The notes: generated by a model from the sequence alone, not told the origin. 64,000 nucleotides of DNA from Trichinella spiralis (GCA_000181795.3 CM012953.1:13711612-13775611), one strand, 5' to 3'; positions 13,050 through 25,730 are shown, counted from the first letter of the stretch. Numbers and translations: made by a program.

Positions 13050-13560
13050 TTTTCTTTCGCTTCTTCTGAGGCTCTTCACTCAAAGCTCCAATTTCACTGG
13101 CCGCCGCCTGCTCTTGGCCCCCACTTTCCTCCACAACCACATCACCCTCTACTACTGCTGTTGGCTGTGTGACGGCGACCACGAAATTGCACCTGCGTAT
13201 CACGGGCGACCGGCGGTAAAAACAAATAGGTCAGCGTGGTGAACGCGGCAGTGTGTGTGGATCGGAGTAGACATACGGCGTGCGCGTCCCGGTTTGTTGA
13301 ACATTTGTATTATAGCCATTTTGTATAATCTCTTGTGTCCCGGTGTTTATAATAAACTCTCTACATAATAAATGGTGCGGATGAATCGTGCGCCTGACGG
13401 CGCTACAGCTGCATCACTTCGACCGACTCTCGGTGCTGTCCTTTCACATCCGGACGATAAAGGTCTCCCGGCGGTGATAGCGTATGCCAGTCACTCATTG
13501 TCGCAACCGGAGGATCTACTCCCGGTTTTGAATTCAAAGACACGCCGCCCGACATTTGAT
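13050..13560 (+). mobile_element. Second Gypsy-family relic inside the larger element
   Basis: Bases 13080-13185 repeat 11815-11925 closely, and 13405-13520 repeat the RNase H-like block at 11900-12030. Between them, 13200-13375 is less AT-rich and ends in a TATAATAAACTCTCTACA-like stretch followed by TGGTGCGG. That layout resembles an LTR end plus primer-binding site. I read it as part of a second related element nested in, or recombined with, the first. It is broken. Confidence 0.5.
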
Positions 13561-14813
13561 TGGCCTTAAATTTCGTTGGTTTTCAAGCCGGCTAAACTTC
13601 ATTAATTGTTGCGATGAGTTTTATTCGTTGTCGCAAACCTAAAGTTTTACTGGTTGTCATTGTAATGCCTGCTATTTGTGAAATTTTGATTTCTTTTTAA
13701 TGGTCAGTTTTATGATATTCAAAGCTTTACCATTTATTTTCTATATATGTATATTAAAAAATTACTATTTTATGATATTTATTTGGTGAAATTAATTACA
13801 ATTAATTATTTAATGAAATTCAGTGAAATGGTGAATCTACTTGATCTTTCTTACTAATAGCATCCGTAACTTTTTAATTCAATTTAAATTTATATTTAAC
13901 TTCATCAAATTAAGAAAAATTAATAGAAAGCAAAGTTTTGAACAAGGTTTTTAAAATGCTCAATAGTACATCCACCCGGTCAGCCACCCTTTCCAGCGAG
14001 TGGGGATGGACTTGGTGGGGCCACTGGAAGAAACTCGACGCGTCAATCGCTACATCTTGGTGGTGTGTGATTACTTTTCAAAGTGGCCAGAGGTATTCCC
14101 ACTGCCTGATGCCGAGGCGATCACGGTGGCCACGGTCCTGGTGAATGGCATTTTCTGCCGGTACGGAGCACCAGAGACGCTGCACTCAGACCAGGGCCCT
14201 AACTTCGAAGCAGAGGTAATAAGAGAGGTATGCCGGCTGTTCAGCGTTGCTTACCACCCACAGTCTGACGGTCTGGTAGAGAGGATGAACCGAACACTTA
14301 TAGACATGCTGGCGAAAGTGTCCATTGAGCAGCCGGAGGACTGGGATGTCCATTTCGACCGGTGCTTCTGGCATACCGGTCCAGCGTCCACCACACCACT
14401 GATGACACAACCTGCCGGATAATGTTTGGGAGGGAGCTAAGGCTACCAGTGGATGTGATGATATACGAGCTGCCACACGGCGCGCTGGAGGAAACCACGG
14501 GAGAATATGTCCAACGCCTGCGCCACGAACTAGAGTAGCTGTTCGACACGGTCCGAGCCAGAGCAGGCCTGGAACAGCGTCAGCAAAACGTTTGGAGGGA
14601 TAAAAAGGCGCACGGACATATGTACGAACCGGGTGACCAGATTTGGCTGCAAGTGCCTGTTAAACAAAGCTAGAAGCTCACTGGGACGGACCATATCTAG
14701 TCGAGAAAAAGTTGGAATGGAACACGTACCGGGTAGGCAAGGTCTGTGGGGGAAGGGACCATGTGGTAATCCATTTCGACCGCCTGAAACCATACCACGA
14801 CAGGGGGAAGTGG

Positions 14814-15199
14814 TGTAGCGGATGAAGTGGAAGAAGAGCAGCAAAGCTACCGTAAACAGAGGGATACTTGAACATCGAAAAAGATTACGGTAGTACGGCT
14901 GTTGGTAGTGAGCAAGTGTGGTGTCGGTTCTGGAATTTTACTGTGGCGGATCGGTAACGGTCCTTGTTCGGATTTGTTAATAAACACTGTGTACTTTACC
15001 TGTCTTGTTTATGCGACAATGTTATCGGGAGAGCGCGAACCCTGAAGAAAGGGTAGCAGAGCCGGCGGAAGCCAAACGGGAGATATGACGGCGCGGAGGA
15101 ACCGCCGGTCGACACCGGCCCTTCGTCCCCTAACGACGACTGTGTCAGTAGCCCGGTTGGAGTGATGAACGAGCCCGCCCAAGAGAGCGGCTCGTTACA
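14814..15199 (+). repeat. Right LTR of the Gypsy element
   Basis: 386 bp with TG...CA ends (TGTAGCGGA to CTCGTTACA). It is preceded directly by a purine-rich tract (CAGGGGGAAGTGG) and matches the left copy at 11062-11453 with scattered differences. AATAAA occurs near 14981. Confidence 0.9.
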
Positions 15200-15336
15200 C
15201 AACTGAATGTAGTAGAAAGTTTAAATCTGCATACTATTAATAAATAAATAAATAGTTATTAATTTATATTTATTTATATGTCACTTTGGAGAATAAAACT
15301 TTCTACACTCTAATGATAAATATTTTAACAGGAAGC

Positions 15337-15717
15337 ATGAGTAATAGAGAAGAGCGGTCTTCAACTTTGCCATTCTATACAAACTGTATAAGCGACGTTT
15401 TGCTACGTCTGGTATATGAAGATTTACATTTGAACAAATTTCCCAATTTGGAATACCAGATCATAAAATGCAAGCCATGTTTTGTCAATGAAAGCTGCAC
15501 TGATGTACTAAAAAACTTCTGCATTCTTCTGTCCAATGATGATTCTTCATTCCAGCTGGAAGAATTAGATGAACTATTACAGTTTCTTTTCTCGAAACAA
15601 ATTTTTGTCTGCTATCTTGCCTGCGCCAGTAATGATGGAAATGTTACCTATTTAAATGTTGAAAGAAAATTTGGTGGAAATGTTCATCCCTTCGTTTCGA
15701 GTAATTTAGTGACTTGA
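15337..15717 (+). CDS. Unrecognised small protein, 126 aa
   Basis: Open frame starting MSNREERSSTLPF and ending in a TGA at 15715-15717. A good AG acceptor (TTTTAACAG) lies 6 bases before the ATG, so this is probably the first coding exon after a 5' UTR intron or trans-splice site. Codon use looks coding and less AT-skewed than the flanks. The protein is leucine/acidic rich (ISDVLLRLVYEDLHLNKF, QLEELDELLQFLFSKQ), has five cysteines in its middle part, and has no signal peptide or membrane segment. I recognise no domain. It lies only 137 bp from the right end of the Gypsy element, so its promoter region may include LTR sequence. Confidence 0.55.
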   Translation: MSNREERSSTLPFYTNCISDVLLRLVYEDLHLNKFPNLEYQIIKCKPCFVNESCTDVLKNFCILLSNDDSSFQLEELDELLQFLFSKQIFVCYLACASNDGNVTYLNVERKFGGNVHPFVSSNLVT

Positions 15718-17342
15718 CGTTTTATCAGCGTTTATTATTTTGACTACCGTTTGAAAGATACGCAAATAACTGTCTAACTAATAAAATCAAGTGACTATCA
15801 GAGTAGATGGTCTACTGTAGTCAGAAATGATATTTCCTGTTTTCAAAATTGTCATATTCTGAGTAGGCTTATGGACTATTGCAAAAATATTTGCACGAAT
15901 TATGTTTCAAATTCAATACCAACCAATTCTGCGGTCTGATAAATAATAATGAATGAATAAAATGTTCTTTATTATAATGTAGCAAGGGAATAATACTGTA
16001 ATTTTTGTTTTATTGAATAAAAACTATTTCATTTGCTTAACTTCCTGTAATACTGTACAATATTATAAACTTTTCTACTTTTTAGGATTGCAAAATATAT
16101 AGTTTTTATTATTTTTTGTAAATTTATTATAGAATTATATATTTTGCCTTTTTTTCAATTTTTCAAAGCCGATATGTTCAATGTTCCCTTAAAATATAAT
16201 CTTTCTACATTTAAACATGCTTGTCAAAAAAGACTGTAAGTAATCTGCATTACTTTCACTCTATGCATTATTTTGAAACACCTTTATTTTTATACTTTAA
16301 TAGTATTTGAATGAAAATATGCACTTAAATTAATCAGATCTGTTATATAAGCTTATGCTTATAAGATTTTGTAAGTTCGTAATTGCAGTTAATTTTTATG
16401 TCCTAATTTACTAAATCTTTCTTATCATTTTTCAATTGAAGAGCTTTTTATTCACAATTTTTTCCCTTCTCTTTCGAAATTTTAGTGTGACAATGGAATA
16501 TTTCGTAAAATTTCTGATAGCTGCTGTAAATATGTCATGATTAGTGAGAAAGTTTTGGTTGATGTTACAGTTATCTACACGTTGCTAGATATTTAAATAC
16601 TGTTTTAATTTATGTTTTTATAGGAGTCTTTTAAATATTCTAGTGAATTTTTTAAATGGAATCTTTTAATGAAAATTATTTTCCGAAAGTTATACGCTTA
16701 TTGAGCAAATTATTCTTCTCTATTATTTTTTATTGTTGAATTGTCTGTCGCTTAATTGTAATGACTTTACTGTTAGAACTTTATTCACGCTTATAAACTG
16801 AAAATAACTAAAAGGTAATGCTTTCTGCGATATTGAATTTTCTTTTGAAATGCTATGTTTAATATATAGTTCAAACTTGATATTGCTTTAAATTTTGCGT
16901 GATTTTAGGATGAATACTTATTTTCATATCCAATTCATAATCTACAATTTTTTGAACGTGGCAAGAATGAATATTTTTAATTTTTATTCATAATTCTTGC
17001 AGCTGATAACGAATCGTTTTTACCTGAAATCATTTCACTTATATTCAAGTATTGGTAGCTTTTAAGTGTCAATTGGTAGTTTTCCCAAAGCAGTTGAATA
17101 TAAATGTTGAATGTAAACTATATATTTGAAAATGCCCAATGTAGCCTATTTCTTTTATGTATTGTTCATTTTATTTCTTCGCTGCTTTGAAAATGTAAAA
17201 TTTATGTGCATCTAATTTTTCGTCATTAATGATGTTTTTCAATGTTTTAGAACTTGCTGATTTCTAACCGTTACGGTTTTGAGAAAGTGACTACTAGAAT
17301 CTTTAAAGGAATTATTAAAAAAAACTTTTTATTTGCTTAAAG
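15718..17342. other. Intergenic AT-rich region
   Basis: 1.6 kb of AT-rich sequence between the small unknown gene and PUF60. No exon-like open frame was seen on either strand. It presumably holds the 3' UTR of the left gene and the promoter and 5' UTR of PUF60. Confidence 0.4.
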
Positions 17343-20284
17343 ATGGAAACCGGTCCGCCAGAAGATTCCCCAAAATGTCTGTCGTCTTCTGGCAACACAG
17401 ATGCAGAAGAAGCGTCCTGCCCGGTGAATACAGATAACGGTAAAAATAAAATTATTGCACAATTTTTTATTCCATTTCATTTTATTACATTCTTACTGTA
17501 TTATATGATTTGAAGAAGAAGAAAGAGCACATGAATTTGGTGACGATGACATGCCCCCTTATTGTGAGCAGGAAGGTTCAGTTGTGGTTGGTCCAGGTGC
17601 AAGAAAGGAAGCTTTACTTTTAGGACTTGGATTGCCAAAGTTAAGCTCGAAGCAGTATGAAGAATTGGCTCGTGCAAAAAAATATGCAATGGATCAGAGT
17701 GTAAAAACAGTTTTAATGAAGCAGACTGTGCAGCATCAACAACAACAACAAAAGCTCGCCATGTATGCCCAAGCTTTATCGTTGATGGCTAGGTAAAAGT
17801 TGTTTTATTTAACAATTGCTCACCGTTGAGTTGTTTTCTTTGGCATGTAGGGTTTATATTGGTAGTATTAGTTTTGAATTACGAGAGGAAACGGTGAAAG
17901 GCGCTTTTCAAGTTTTTGGTCCAATTAAATCGATAAATATGTCTTGGGACCCAATAACGGGAGTAAGTTTATTCGTTTTGTTGTTTTTATTTTTCTATTA
18001 TTTTTCTTTTAGCATCACAAAGGATTTGCTTTCTTGGAGTATGAAGTTCCTGAAGCAGCAACGTTGGCTCAAGATCAAATGAACGGCGTTTTAATTGGCG
18101 GCAGGAACATTAAGGTATGCAGTTGTAATTTTGATTTTATGAACGTGTTTGGTAATTTGTACTTTAATTGTAATTTACACAGTGGCAGTTGTTCTATTTC
18201 TATTTGAAAAATTGCTAGAAATTAGCTGTTATATTTTTAAAATAAAAAGGAACTATTTTATTTTGATGTTTTGCAGGTTGGTAGGCCGAGTAATATGCCA
18301 CAAGCACAGCCTATTATTGAATCTATAATTGAAGAGGCAAAACTACATCATAGAATTTACGTTTCATCTATTCATCCAGATTTAACTGAAAGTGATGTGA
18401 AGAGTGTTTTTGAAGCATTCGGAAATATCATCAACGTTGACTTGCCAAAAGGGCAACTGCATGGCAAGCACAAGTACATTTTATATTTTGAAATATCGAA
18501 TAACTTGTAATAGAAAATATGAACCAAAAGAAAACAATAATAAAATGTAATATGTATTTTTTTAAAATATTCTTTATTTTCTTACGTAAGTGGAATGATT
18601 TGAATTTTATTTTTAAATGTTTTGTCGAATTTTTTCAGAGGTTACGCGTACATTGATTTCGATTCAGCCAAAGCTGCTTTAGATGCTGTATCTTCAATGA
18701 ATATGTTTGATCTCGGAGGACAGCTTTTACGCGTTGGAAGGGTAATTGTTAGAATAAAGTTTTAGGAAAAAAAAAGAAAGAATTTGAAAAAAAATTTCTT
18801 TTTTGATAGGCAATCACTCCTCCGATGGCCCAGCAGTTTATTGTCCCAGCTTCGACGGCAGCTTTACCTACTGCAGCCGCTGTTGCAGCTGCTGCAGTTA
18901 CTGCAAAAATTCAAGCAATGGAAGTTGTTACTCCTGTAAGTTGCGGCATCAAATTTTAGTTAAAAATCTATCTTGTTTTTTTTTGCTTATTTGAAATGAT
19001 AAATTTGTTTTTACTCTAATGTTCAATATGTTTTATATTTGTAGGCCGTTTTAGGAGTAGCAAGCAGTGCTGGTATAGTTGGCTCAGGTTTTTCCAATGC
19101 ACCAGTATTAAGTACATTGCCGCCTCCGGGATTTACAATTCCTCAGTTAACTCCCCCATCTGCAGTTGTAGCTCCAAAGTTACATGCAGTTTCAGTAAAA
19201 TCCAACGAAACAGCAGAATCTGGTAAATTTTTTAGATGAACTAAATGTCCGTTTATGTATAATTTAAATATATATACTGGGGTGATGGATTGATTTGTGT
19301 TTCATATTTGGATATATTTTCAATTGTGTATAATTTATAGTGAATGCAATGAAAATTTCCGGTTCATTGTCGACTGCTTCAGAAATTTCACAAAAACTGA
19401 TGGCATCTTCTACTTCCACTTCTCCAGATACGTCGACCACGATGCCAAAAGCTCCCTTGCCGGTCGAATCCATGCCCACGAACGTGTCGGTGGAATCAGT
19501 GGCCAGCGGCAGTGGATTGAACTTGCCCAGTAGTAGTAGTAGCGGTGAGTCAAGTAAGCGAACGAGTTTGACTAGACAGTTTTTTTATTTTTGTTTTCAT
19601 ACTGTAAAACGTATCTGTTTTTTGTTGTTTCGTACAAACAACGGAAATGGGCTTTCGGCGAATTATTTTTGCATATATTAATGTTGATATTGTTTCAGCT
19701 CAGCGCTTGTTGCAGAATTCGATCTTGAACGACCGGCAGAAAGCTATCGATTTGGAAGCTGCGCAGACGTTGGCTTCGCAGGAGGATTTGAAAATCAAAG
19801 GCAACGAGGCTAGGAATATTTTGATGCACAAATTGATGAGGCGATTTGAGGTACTGTATTGTATACTGTATTGTTGTTGGATTTGCTATGCTTTTTCTGT
19901 TTGATCGTTTTGTTGTTGTTGTGCAGTCGTGCGTTTTGGTCTTGCGGAACGTGATCAGTCCAGAAGAAGTGGATGAATATTTGCAAGAAGAAATTACCGA
20001 AGAATGTGGAAAATTTGGCGAAGTAGAGCAAGTTGTAATTTATCAAGAAAAACCGAATGAAGACGCGCCAGCTATAGTGAAAATTTTTGTCAAATATTCC
20101 AATCCAGAAGGTATGATGTGTGTTATTAATTTGATTGATTGATTGATTGATTTTAAAATTTGTTCAATTATTAGAAGCAGAGAAAGCGCAAAGCACTTTT
20201 CACAATCGATTTTTCAGCGGCCGCCAAATCACCGCAGAACTGTACGATCAGACGATGTTTGATTTGCAGGATCTGTCCGGATGA
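17343..20284 (+). CDS. hfp: PUF60 / Half pint poly-U-binding splicing factor, 613 aa, 12 exons
   Basis: Nuclear splicing factor that helps U2AF recognise polypyrimidine tracts at 3' splice sites. Exons: 17343-17439, 17516-17792, 17851-17962, 18013-18114, 18277-18473, 18639-18741, 18810-18935, 19045-19222, 19341-19544, 19699-19850, 19927-20110, 20175-20284; every junction is GT-AG and in frame. RRM1 has RNP2 VYIGSI (126-131) and RNP1 KGFAFLEY (165-172). RRM2 has IYVSSI (223-228) and KGYAYIDF (262-269). Highly conserved NIKVGRPSN follows RRM1. An Ala-rich linker and a Ser/Thr-rich exon (about 398-465) precede the C-terminal U2AF-homology RRM, with [13 protein letters not shown] and NRFFSGRQ (the R-x-F loop). 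Human PUF60 is 559 aa; the extra length is in the Ser/Thr linker. Drosophila half pint is the same family. Confidence 0.95.
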
Positions 20285-22891
20285 ACATCCGACATTGTGG
20301 GACTTTTTATTTTGATAATTTTCAAAAAGAATAAGTTGCTTTTCTTTCATTTTTTTAGTTCACTCAGGCATGGGATTTTTTCTTTTGCAAAAAAATACTA
20401 CTCTGTGAACAGTTTGGTTTTGAGATCTGTTGTAACTCAGAAAAAAAAATGTGTTGTTTAATTGACAATTTTCCTGAAAGAATTTCATTTTACAGTTATA
20501 TGCATTTTTGTGCACAAACTGATTTCTTTTTTCATTTTATTTTTTGTTTTTGGAACGTGACGTAAATGAATTTTTAGTTTTTATGAATTCTTCGATGTTG
20601 CGAGTTTTGAATTGAAAAATTTATACGATATGATACAATAATTTCACAATACCCCCATTCACCGGTTCACTGTTACATTCGCACTCTTTAATGTGTTATA
20701 TAGTGGTGAATGAAGAAAAGAAATTATTTGTTGAAAAATATGTCAAACGGTTTGTTTATTTAATTTTTTTTAAAAATTATGTAAATTTTCATAATTTTGA
20801 TCACATATAAGAGCTTTTTTAAATAAAAAAGAGGTATACTTATTGAAAATGATGTCGATCGAATCGGTTGTTAAAAGTAATTGAAATATTTTTCAAACGA
20901 ATGTTCAAGTATCAATTTGTACTTCTGTGAATTTTGAAAATTGGTTTCTTCATTTTTTAAACTTTTGGCTGTTTATCTGTTTGCTTTTTTTTGAAGAATT
21001 GTTCATGTAACGCGCCGCCCTGGCCTGCTTGTTCCACGGCTTCGTCCCCAACTTTTATTTATGACGACAGAACAAGCCACCAGGGTACAGCTACACTTTG
21101 CTCACTACTGACTGTCTACTGTATCCTGCTTCCGGGTCGTGGCACACGGATTGGTTCATTAATTTGTAGCCTAAAACCTGGCAATTTCCGTGGCAGAGGA
21201 CGCTCCTGATTGGGCTTCATGTCACGTCCAACGGTGATGTATACAACATAGCATTTTTGGGTGTTACGAGAAATTACATATAAAGAAGAAGAAAAAGCGG
21301 GTGCTGGTTAAATGTAATGTACATTTACAGATGCCAAGTCTTCCGTAGTCCGTTGCATTCATTGTGCAAAATTGTTAAATTTGTATTGAAGGAAAAATAA
21401 CATTGATAATAAAAGAATTAAAATGTTGCTGATTGAAGTTTACTGTGAAGCTTTGTGCTTTTGGAATTGAGATGTTCCAGTGGTGATTGGGAAGAGAAAT
21501 TATTTTTATCAGTGTATTATCCTGAAAATCAAAAAGCATATTTTCAACACGGTGTGCAGGAAAAGAGATTTAGCAATTCGAGTTGTCGTTGTGAACATTG
21601 ATTATGAGTATTGTTCCCGCCGTCATTATAGACATGACGATCAGTATTGCTGAAATTAAAAGTATAAAAGTTTCTTTTGAGGCGTATTGACAGAAAGAAG
21701 AAGTGTAATTCAACATTTCATGACAGAAGCGTTAAGCATACTGTGAAAATTAAAATGTTTCTTATTTTATATATTTGAACAATCATAGAAAGGAAATTAA
21801 ACACAAACTTCGATTATTTTTTTTTATTGAACCTTCATTTGAAAAGAAAATTTATTTGAAAGTAATATTTTAACATTGTACTGTGCGTAAGCTTTTACAT
21901 AAAATGTTTTTCAATTTGTTTGATTCATTTTACGACAATAGTTCCATCATGATTAATGATTTATTTTTTATTTCCTGAATTAATTGTCAAATTTTATTTT
22001 TAATATGATAATTTTTATTTTCTTATTTTGAAAAATTGGTTTTTCAATATTTTGAAATTAGTTTATAATTAATTTTTAATTTCACAAAGAAAAGAGGTAG
22101 CGATTATTATTCATAATAGTATTAAATAAATAAATGAGCATGTGAATGAATAATGAAAAGGTGCATTCAAGAATTGCTTTTAACTTGATTGCGCTGGTTT
22201 GAGTGTTTATTGAATTATACTTATTTTCCTCTGAATTAATTTAAATCAATTATACATTTAGTAGAATGCAAATTTGATGTTTTACTCAATGACGACGTTG
22301 TAGCTCAGCATCGATGGCTATTCTGTGAGTTGATGTAGAACAGCAGTTGCAGAAATAGGATATATTTAATTAGCAGCCAATATTAAGCGAAAACGTCGTG
22401 AAAATCCAATGCGCCTCTTCTTGTCTTTTTTCCGTACCCCAGATCCTCAGGTTTGGTGTGAGATTGTGTCTCTGCTCCATTACACTTTTACACGATGGGA
22501 TACCATTGCAGAGACGGTTTAATGATGTGTTGTCAGTTATTAAGATTTTGCTCGATGCTCACTCATTTGCAGTTAGGTTCATGAAAAGCTTGCGTGTAAT
22601 GTGACTGGTGTGTATTTAATTTAACAAAAAATAATTGTCTATTACTTATATAATAGAAGAGCATTATTTTTGTTGTGCATTTTATAAAATTTATTTCTAA
22701 CAAATCATCTTTGTCTGGAGCGCTGGCTTTATCGCTTTCTTATTTAATATAATTTTCAATTAGCGAAATGGCCAACTTGAAAAAAGAATAAATGTACGGC
22801 ACACAAATGGCATTTTTGTTTTCTGGATAATTTCTTCCTTCTGTATGAAGCATATTTTGATGAGTCATTTATATTTTTTAGAATAAATTTA
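20285..22891. other. Intergenic region with one LTR-like relic
   Basis: AT-rich sequence with no convincing exon. The first few hundred bases are likely PUF60 3' UTR. A less AT-rich block at 21006-21278 is described separately. Short open frames near 22398-22604 resemble no family. Confidence 0.4.
21006..21278 (-). repeat. Candidate solo LTR, Gypsy-type
   Basis: A GC-richer island of 273 bp bounded by TGTAA...TTACA. Read on the minus strand it has AATAAA, then about 60 bases, then the end GGCGCGTTACA. This mirrors the end of the Gypsy LTRs at 11062 and 14814 (GGCTCGTTACA). No internal region or second LTR is adjacent, and I see no matching target-site duplication. It is read as an old solo LTR of a related family. 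Confidence 0.45.
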
Positions 22892-25302
22892 ATGCATTCG
22901 TCGAATGAAACCAAATTCAGCGCTCTGTTGATTAGACAGGACCTCTACTACCTTGCATTTCGTCCTGTGCAGATCTTTTCTGCTGTTGTTGCTATTCTAC
23001 TGGATGTCATTATACTTTCGCTTCTGCATCAGCGCCGCTGTAGTCGACCAGACTTGATTTCATTAAAAAGTATGAATGCATTCATTTTTTCCTAAAATTG
23101 CATTTTAAATTATAAAATCTTTCTCACTTGTAGCAATTTAAATTAGAATTCTATTTTCAATGGTAAAAATGTGTATTCAATTAAAAAATATTGAATTTAC
23201 CTGAAATTATTATATAAACTTGCAAAATTTATTAAAAAAGTAAAAAGCAAGTATTATTTTGTTTCAGCATTAATCTCAGGTGCTTTAAGTAAAAATGAAA
23301 TCTTTTGTTCGTTGGAGTAGGGCATTATCATTCATTGGGGGTTTACATGCTTTAGCTTTTTTCCGTAATTTTGATTATTTGGTTAATAAAAACGTATCAA
23401 TACGATAGAATAATTGTCAATTTGTTCAGTCATCAAATATAAACGTAGTATAAAAAATGAAATTAATAATTTAATTTCAACAGCCTTTATTAATGGATAA
23501 ATTTAATTTTCAGTTTTGAGTTATAATTGAATTAATACTAGTGATATTAGGTATGAATTGATCAATTTATGCTAGAACTGTAAATTACATTCTAAACGGA
23601 GATAATGAAGTTCTGGGGTTTCTTGCATCTATTTTTTTCTTATTATTATGCAGTTATCTACTCTAATCATTCATTCATGCGCTCATCATCACCAATGTGT
23701 TCAAGGCATTTTTGAATATGGTACAGCAATAATTATTAACACAGGCTAGAACGATTTCGTTCACTCCCATTTTTTCCACTCTGATACATTTTTTTGATTG
23801 GTTTATTCGCTCATAGCTTGTCCAGAGTTTGATCAGTAATTGGCGATTTGTTTATGCTATTTTATTAGAGCCCTGCTTGCAAATAATCTAATGCACAAAT
23901 TAACGAAAACACTTCTATATTAATCTCATTGAATTTCCATTCTAAATGGTTGTTATTGCACATGGTTAAATTTCAAAATGTAACGTTCCTTGCCATGTCT
24001 GTGTATATATGTAGAGGTGAGCAAGCCAGCGCGCTTTTGGCACTTCACAACGGCAAAAAGTTGATAATTAGCCAAAATGATATTGTTATAAGCATTTTTT
24101 AATATCTAATTGGGTTGGTTATTAGGCAAGTTCCAGTTCGATTTTATTCATCTTTTACAGAATCGTTTGCTCAAAGTAGAAGAAATTGTACATTCGAACA
24201 ACAGTGTTCAAATTTTACTGTTCACAGTTAATTTGATCAATTCTCTGTGACTAATCACGCAACAGTTACAATAAGCATACATATTCTTCGTTCATGGTAC
24301 TTTTTTGAACATTTGCTCATCATGCATCTATTTTTCATTGAAATGTTAATTTTGATCACCAGCTAGCGGTGCAATAATAATAAATGGATGATTGAATTGT
24401 TTAAAATTTATTATTTGTCAGTAAAAATGTATTGCAGAAAAAAATCACATTGAATGATGATATGTCAAAAATAAAATAACTTATGAAATGGATGATCGAT
24501 CATTTTAGATTTTGCTATTGGAAATTTGATTTGTGCAATTGGTCGGTTTGGAATGTTTATCCACAGGCATGTAGTGGTGGTGATGCAAGTGGCGCAAGTA
24601 CAATCTTGGCAATGTGTTTTGTTCTTATATTTTCCGTTGGAAACTGTCGGCAGCACGTATGTCTCTTGTGCGTTGTTCGTCCTCTCCTTGGAAAGGATGC
24701 TATTTTTCCTGAATACCCAGTTGGATAAGAAAATATTTTCCCGATTATCCAACAGCCGACTGACTCTGCTGATTCTTCTTCCGTGCAGTGCGAACAATTT
24801 GATTTGGGTTTCGATGGCTTTGATAAATAATCACCAAGTATCATCACTCTGCGTGAGGCATGAACTTTCGTCCAAAGTTTATTTCGAAATTTACGCCCTG
24901 TTCAAAATATGCTGCTCATTTTTGGAATCACTCTGCTACAGCATTGCGTTCTTTGCATTCATGAGCCAGCGCAAAATTCCAGCAACGACCACCCTCAGCT
25001 ATATTCGACACAAGCGCGAGAGGAAAATTTTCTTCTCCCTCATCGCCGTCTTTTTCTGCAGTGCCATCGCTCAACTGCTCCCCTGGCTGCTCATCTACAT
25101 AACATTCGACAATCCGCAGTACCAAACCATCAACATCATATCTTACAGATTGGAGACGTTTTTCTTGCCATTTTCCGCGTTATTTTTTTTACTAATGCAT
25201 CCTGACTTAACCAATCAACTGAAACACCATCTGCTGAAAATACCAAATTTTAAAAAATTGTTCACAACAACATCTACAAATCGAGTTGTTTATATTGGTT
25301 AA
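22892..25302 (+). CDS. Serpentine 7TM receptor, nematode chemoreceptor-like, 323 aa, 2 exons
   Basis: Exons 22892-23069 and 24509-25302, joined across a 1439-nt GT-AG intron in phase 1 (972 nt coding). Seven hydrophobic segments are visible in order: PVQIFSAVVAILLDVIILSLL (first); NFAIGNLICAIGRFGMFI (second, formed across the splice); SWQCVLFLYFPLETVGSTYV (third), followed by LSLERMLFFL in the place of the E/DRY motif; TLLILLPCSANNLIWVSMAL (fourth); YALFKICCSFLESLCYSIAF (fifth); FFSLIAVFFCSAIAQLLPWL (sixth); and FFLPFSALFFLLMHPDLTNQ (seventh). The overall style resembles nematode srsx/srw-type receptors, but I cannot fix the subfamily, ligand or expression site. A short N-terminus carries one NET glycosylation site. 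No paralogue is in the window. Confidence 0.8.
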
Positions 25303-25730
25303 TGCTAATAGCATTGCTTTTTTTTCTCAATTCTCTGCAACTGTATTTAAAATCAACTAATTGTAAAAGTAATAATATTTTTTGAATTTTGATTCTCCTT
25401 GACACAGTCACCGGTCACCGGTGGCATCCCTCGTGAGTGAACCAATGAATGACAGATACTGATACTTGACCATCGCAAAATCATCCGTTCGCACTCAACC
25501 CACTACTACTTTCCAGCATCCCATCCGCAGAAGCACTCGCTGTATTCTATTCAGAGCTGTTGATATTCTGTCTATCAAATAAAAAACGCGTTACGTCCTT
25601 TATTGTGGATGAATCTGCAAAATGTATTATTATTAATAACACAAACTACAATGCTGAAAGCATTCCTTACATTAGTAAAATTATGGACCGAAATCACAAA
25701 ACAATAATGATATATATGTATGTATGTATG
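25303..25730. other. Intergenic region left of the hAT relic
   Basis: No gene seen. An imperfect GGTCACCGGT repeat occurs near 25410, and a TATG microsatellite (25710-25730) abuts the transposon end. Confidence 0.4.

Larger units (their letters stand above)
11062..15199 (+). mobile_element. Ty3/Gypsy LTR retroelement, broken, with nested insertions
   Basis: Two LTRs bound the element: 11062-11453 and 14814-15199. Each ends in the same CTCGTTACA, and both carry the same AATAAA-containing core. A purine-rich tract lies just before the right LTR (about 14800-14813). A gag-like start (DPTEWLDTVEDFF) lies near 11518, RNase H-like pieces near 11925-12110, and a clear integrase core near 14000-14400 (VCDYFSKWPEVFPL, HSDQGPNFEAEV, AYHPQSDGLVERMNR). 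The interior is scrambled: an RNase H piece and its neighbouring block recur near 13080-13520, and a MULE fragment sits at 12280-12965. Target-site copies are at best a 4-base near match (CAAA/CAAC). The element is fossil with many breaks. The LTRs differ at numerous sites, so the insertion is not recent. Confidence 0.88.
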
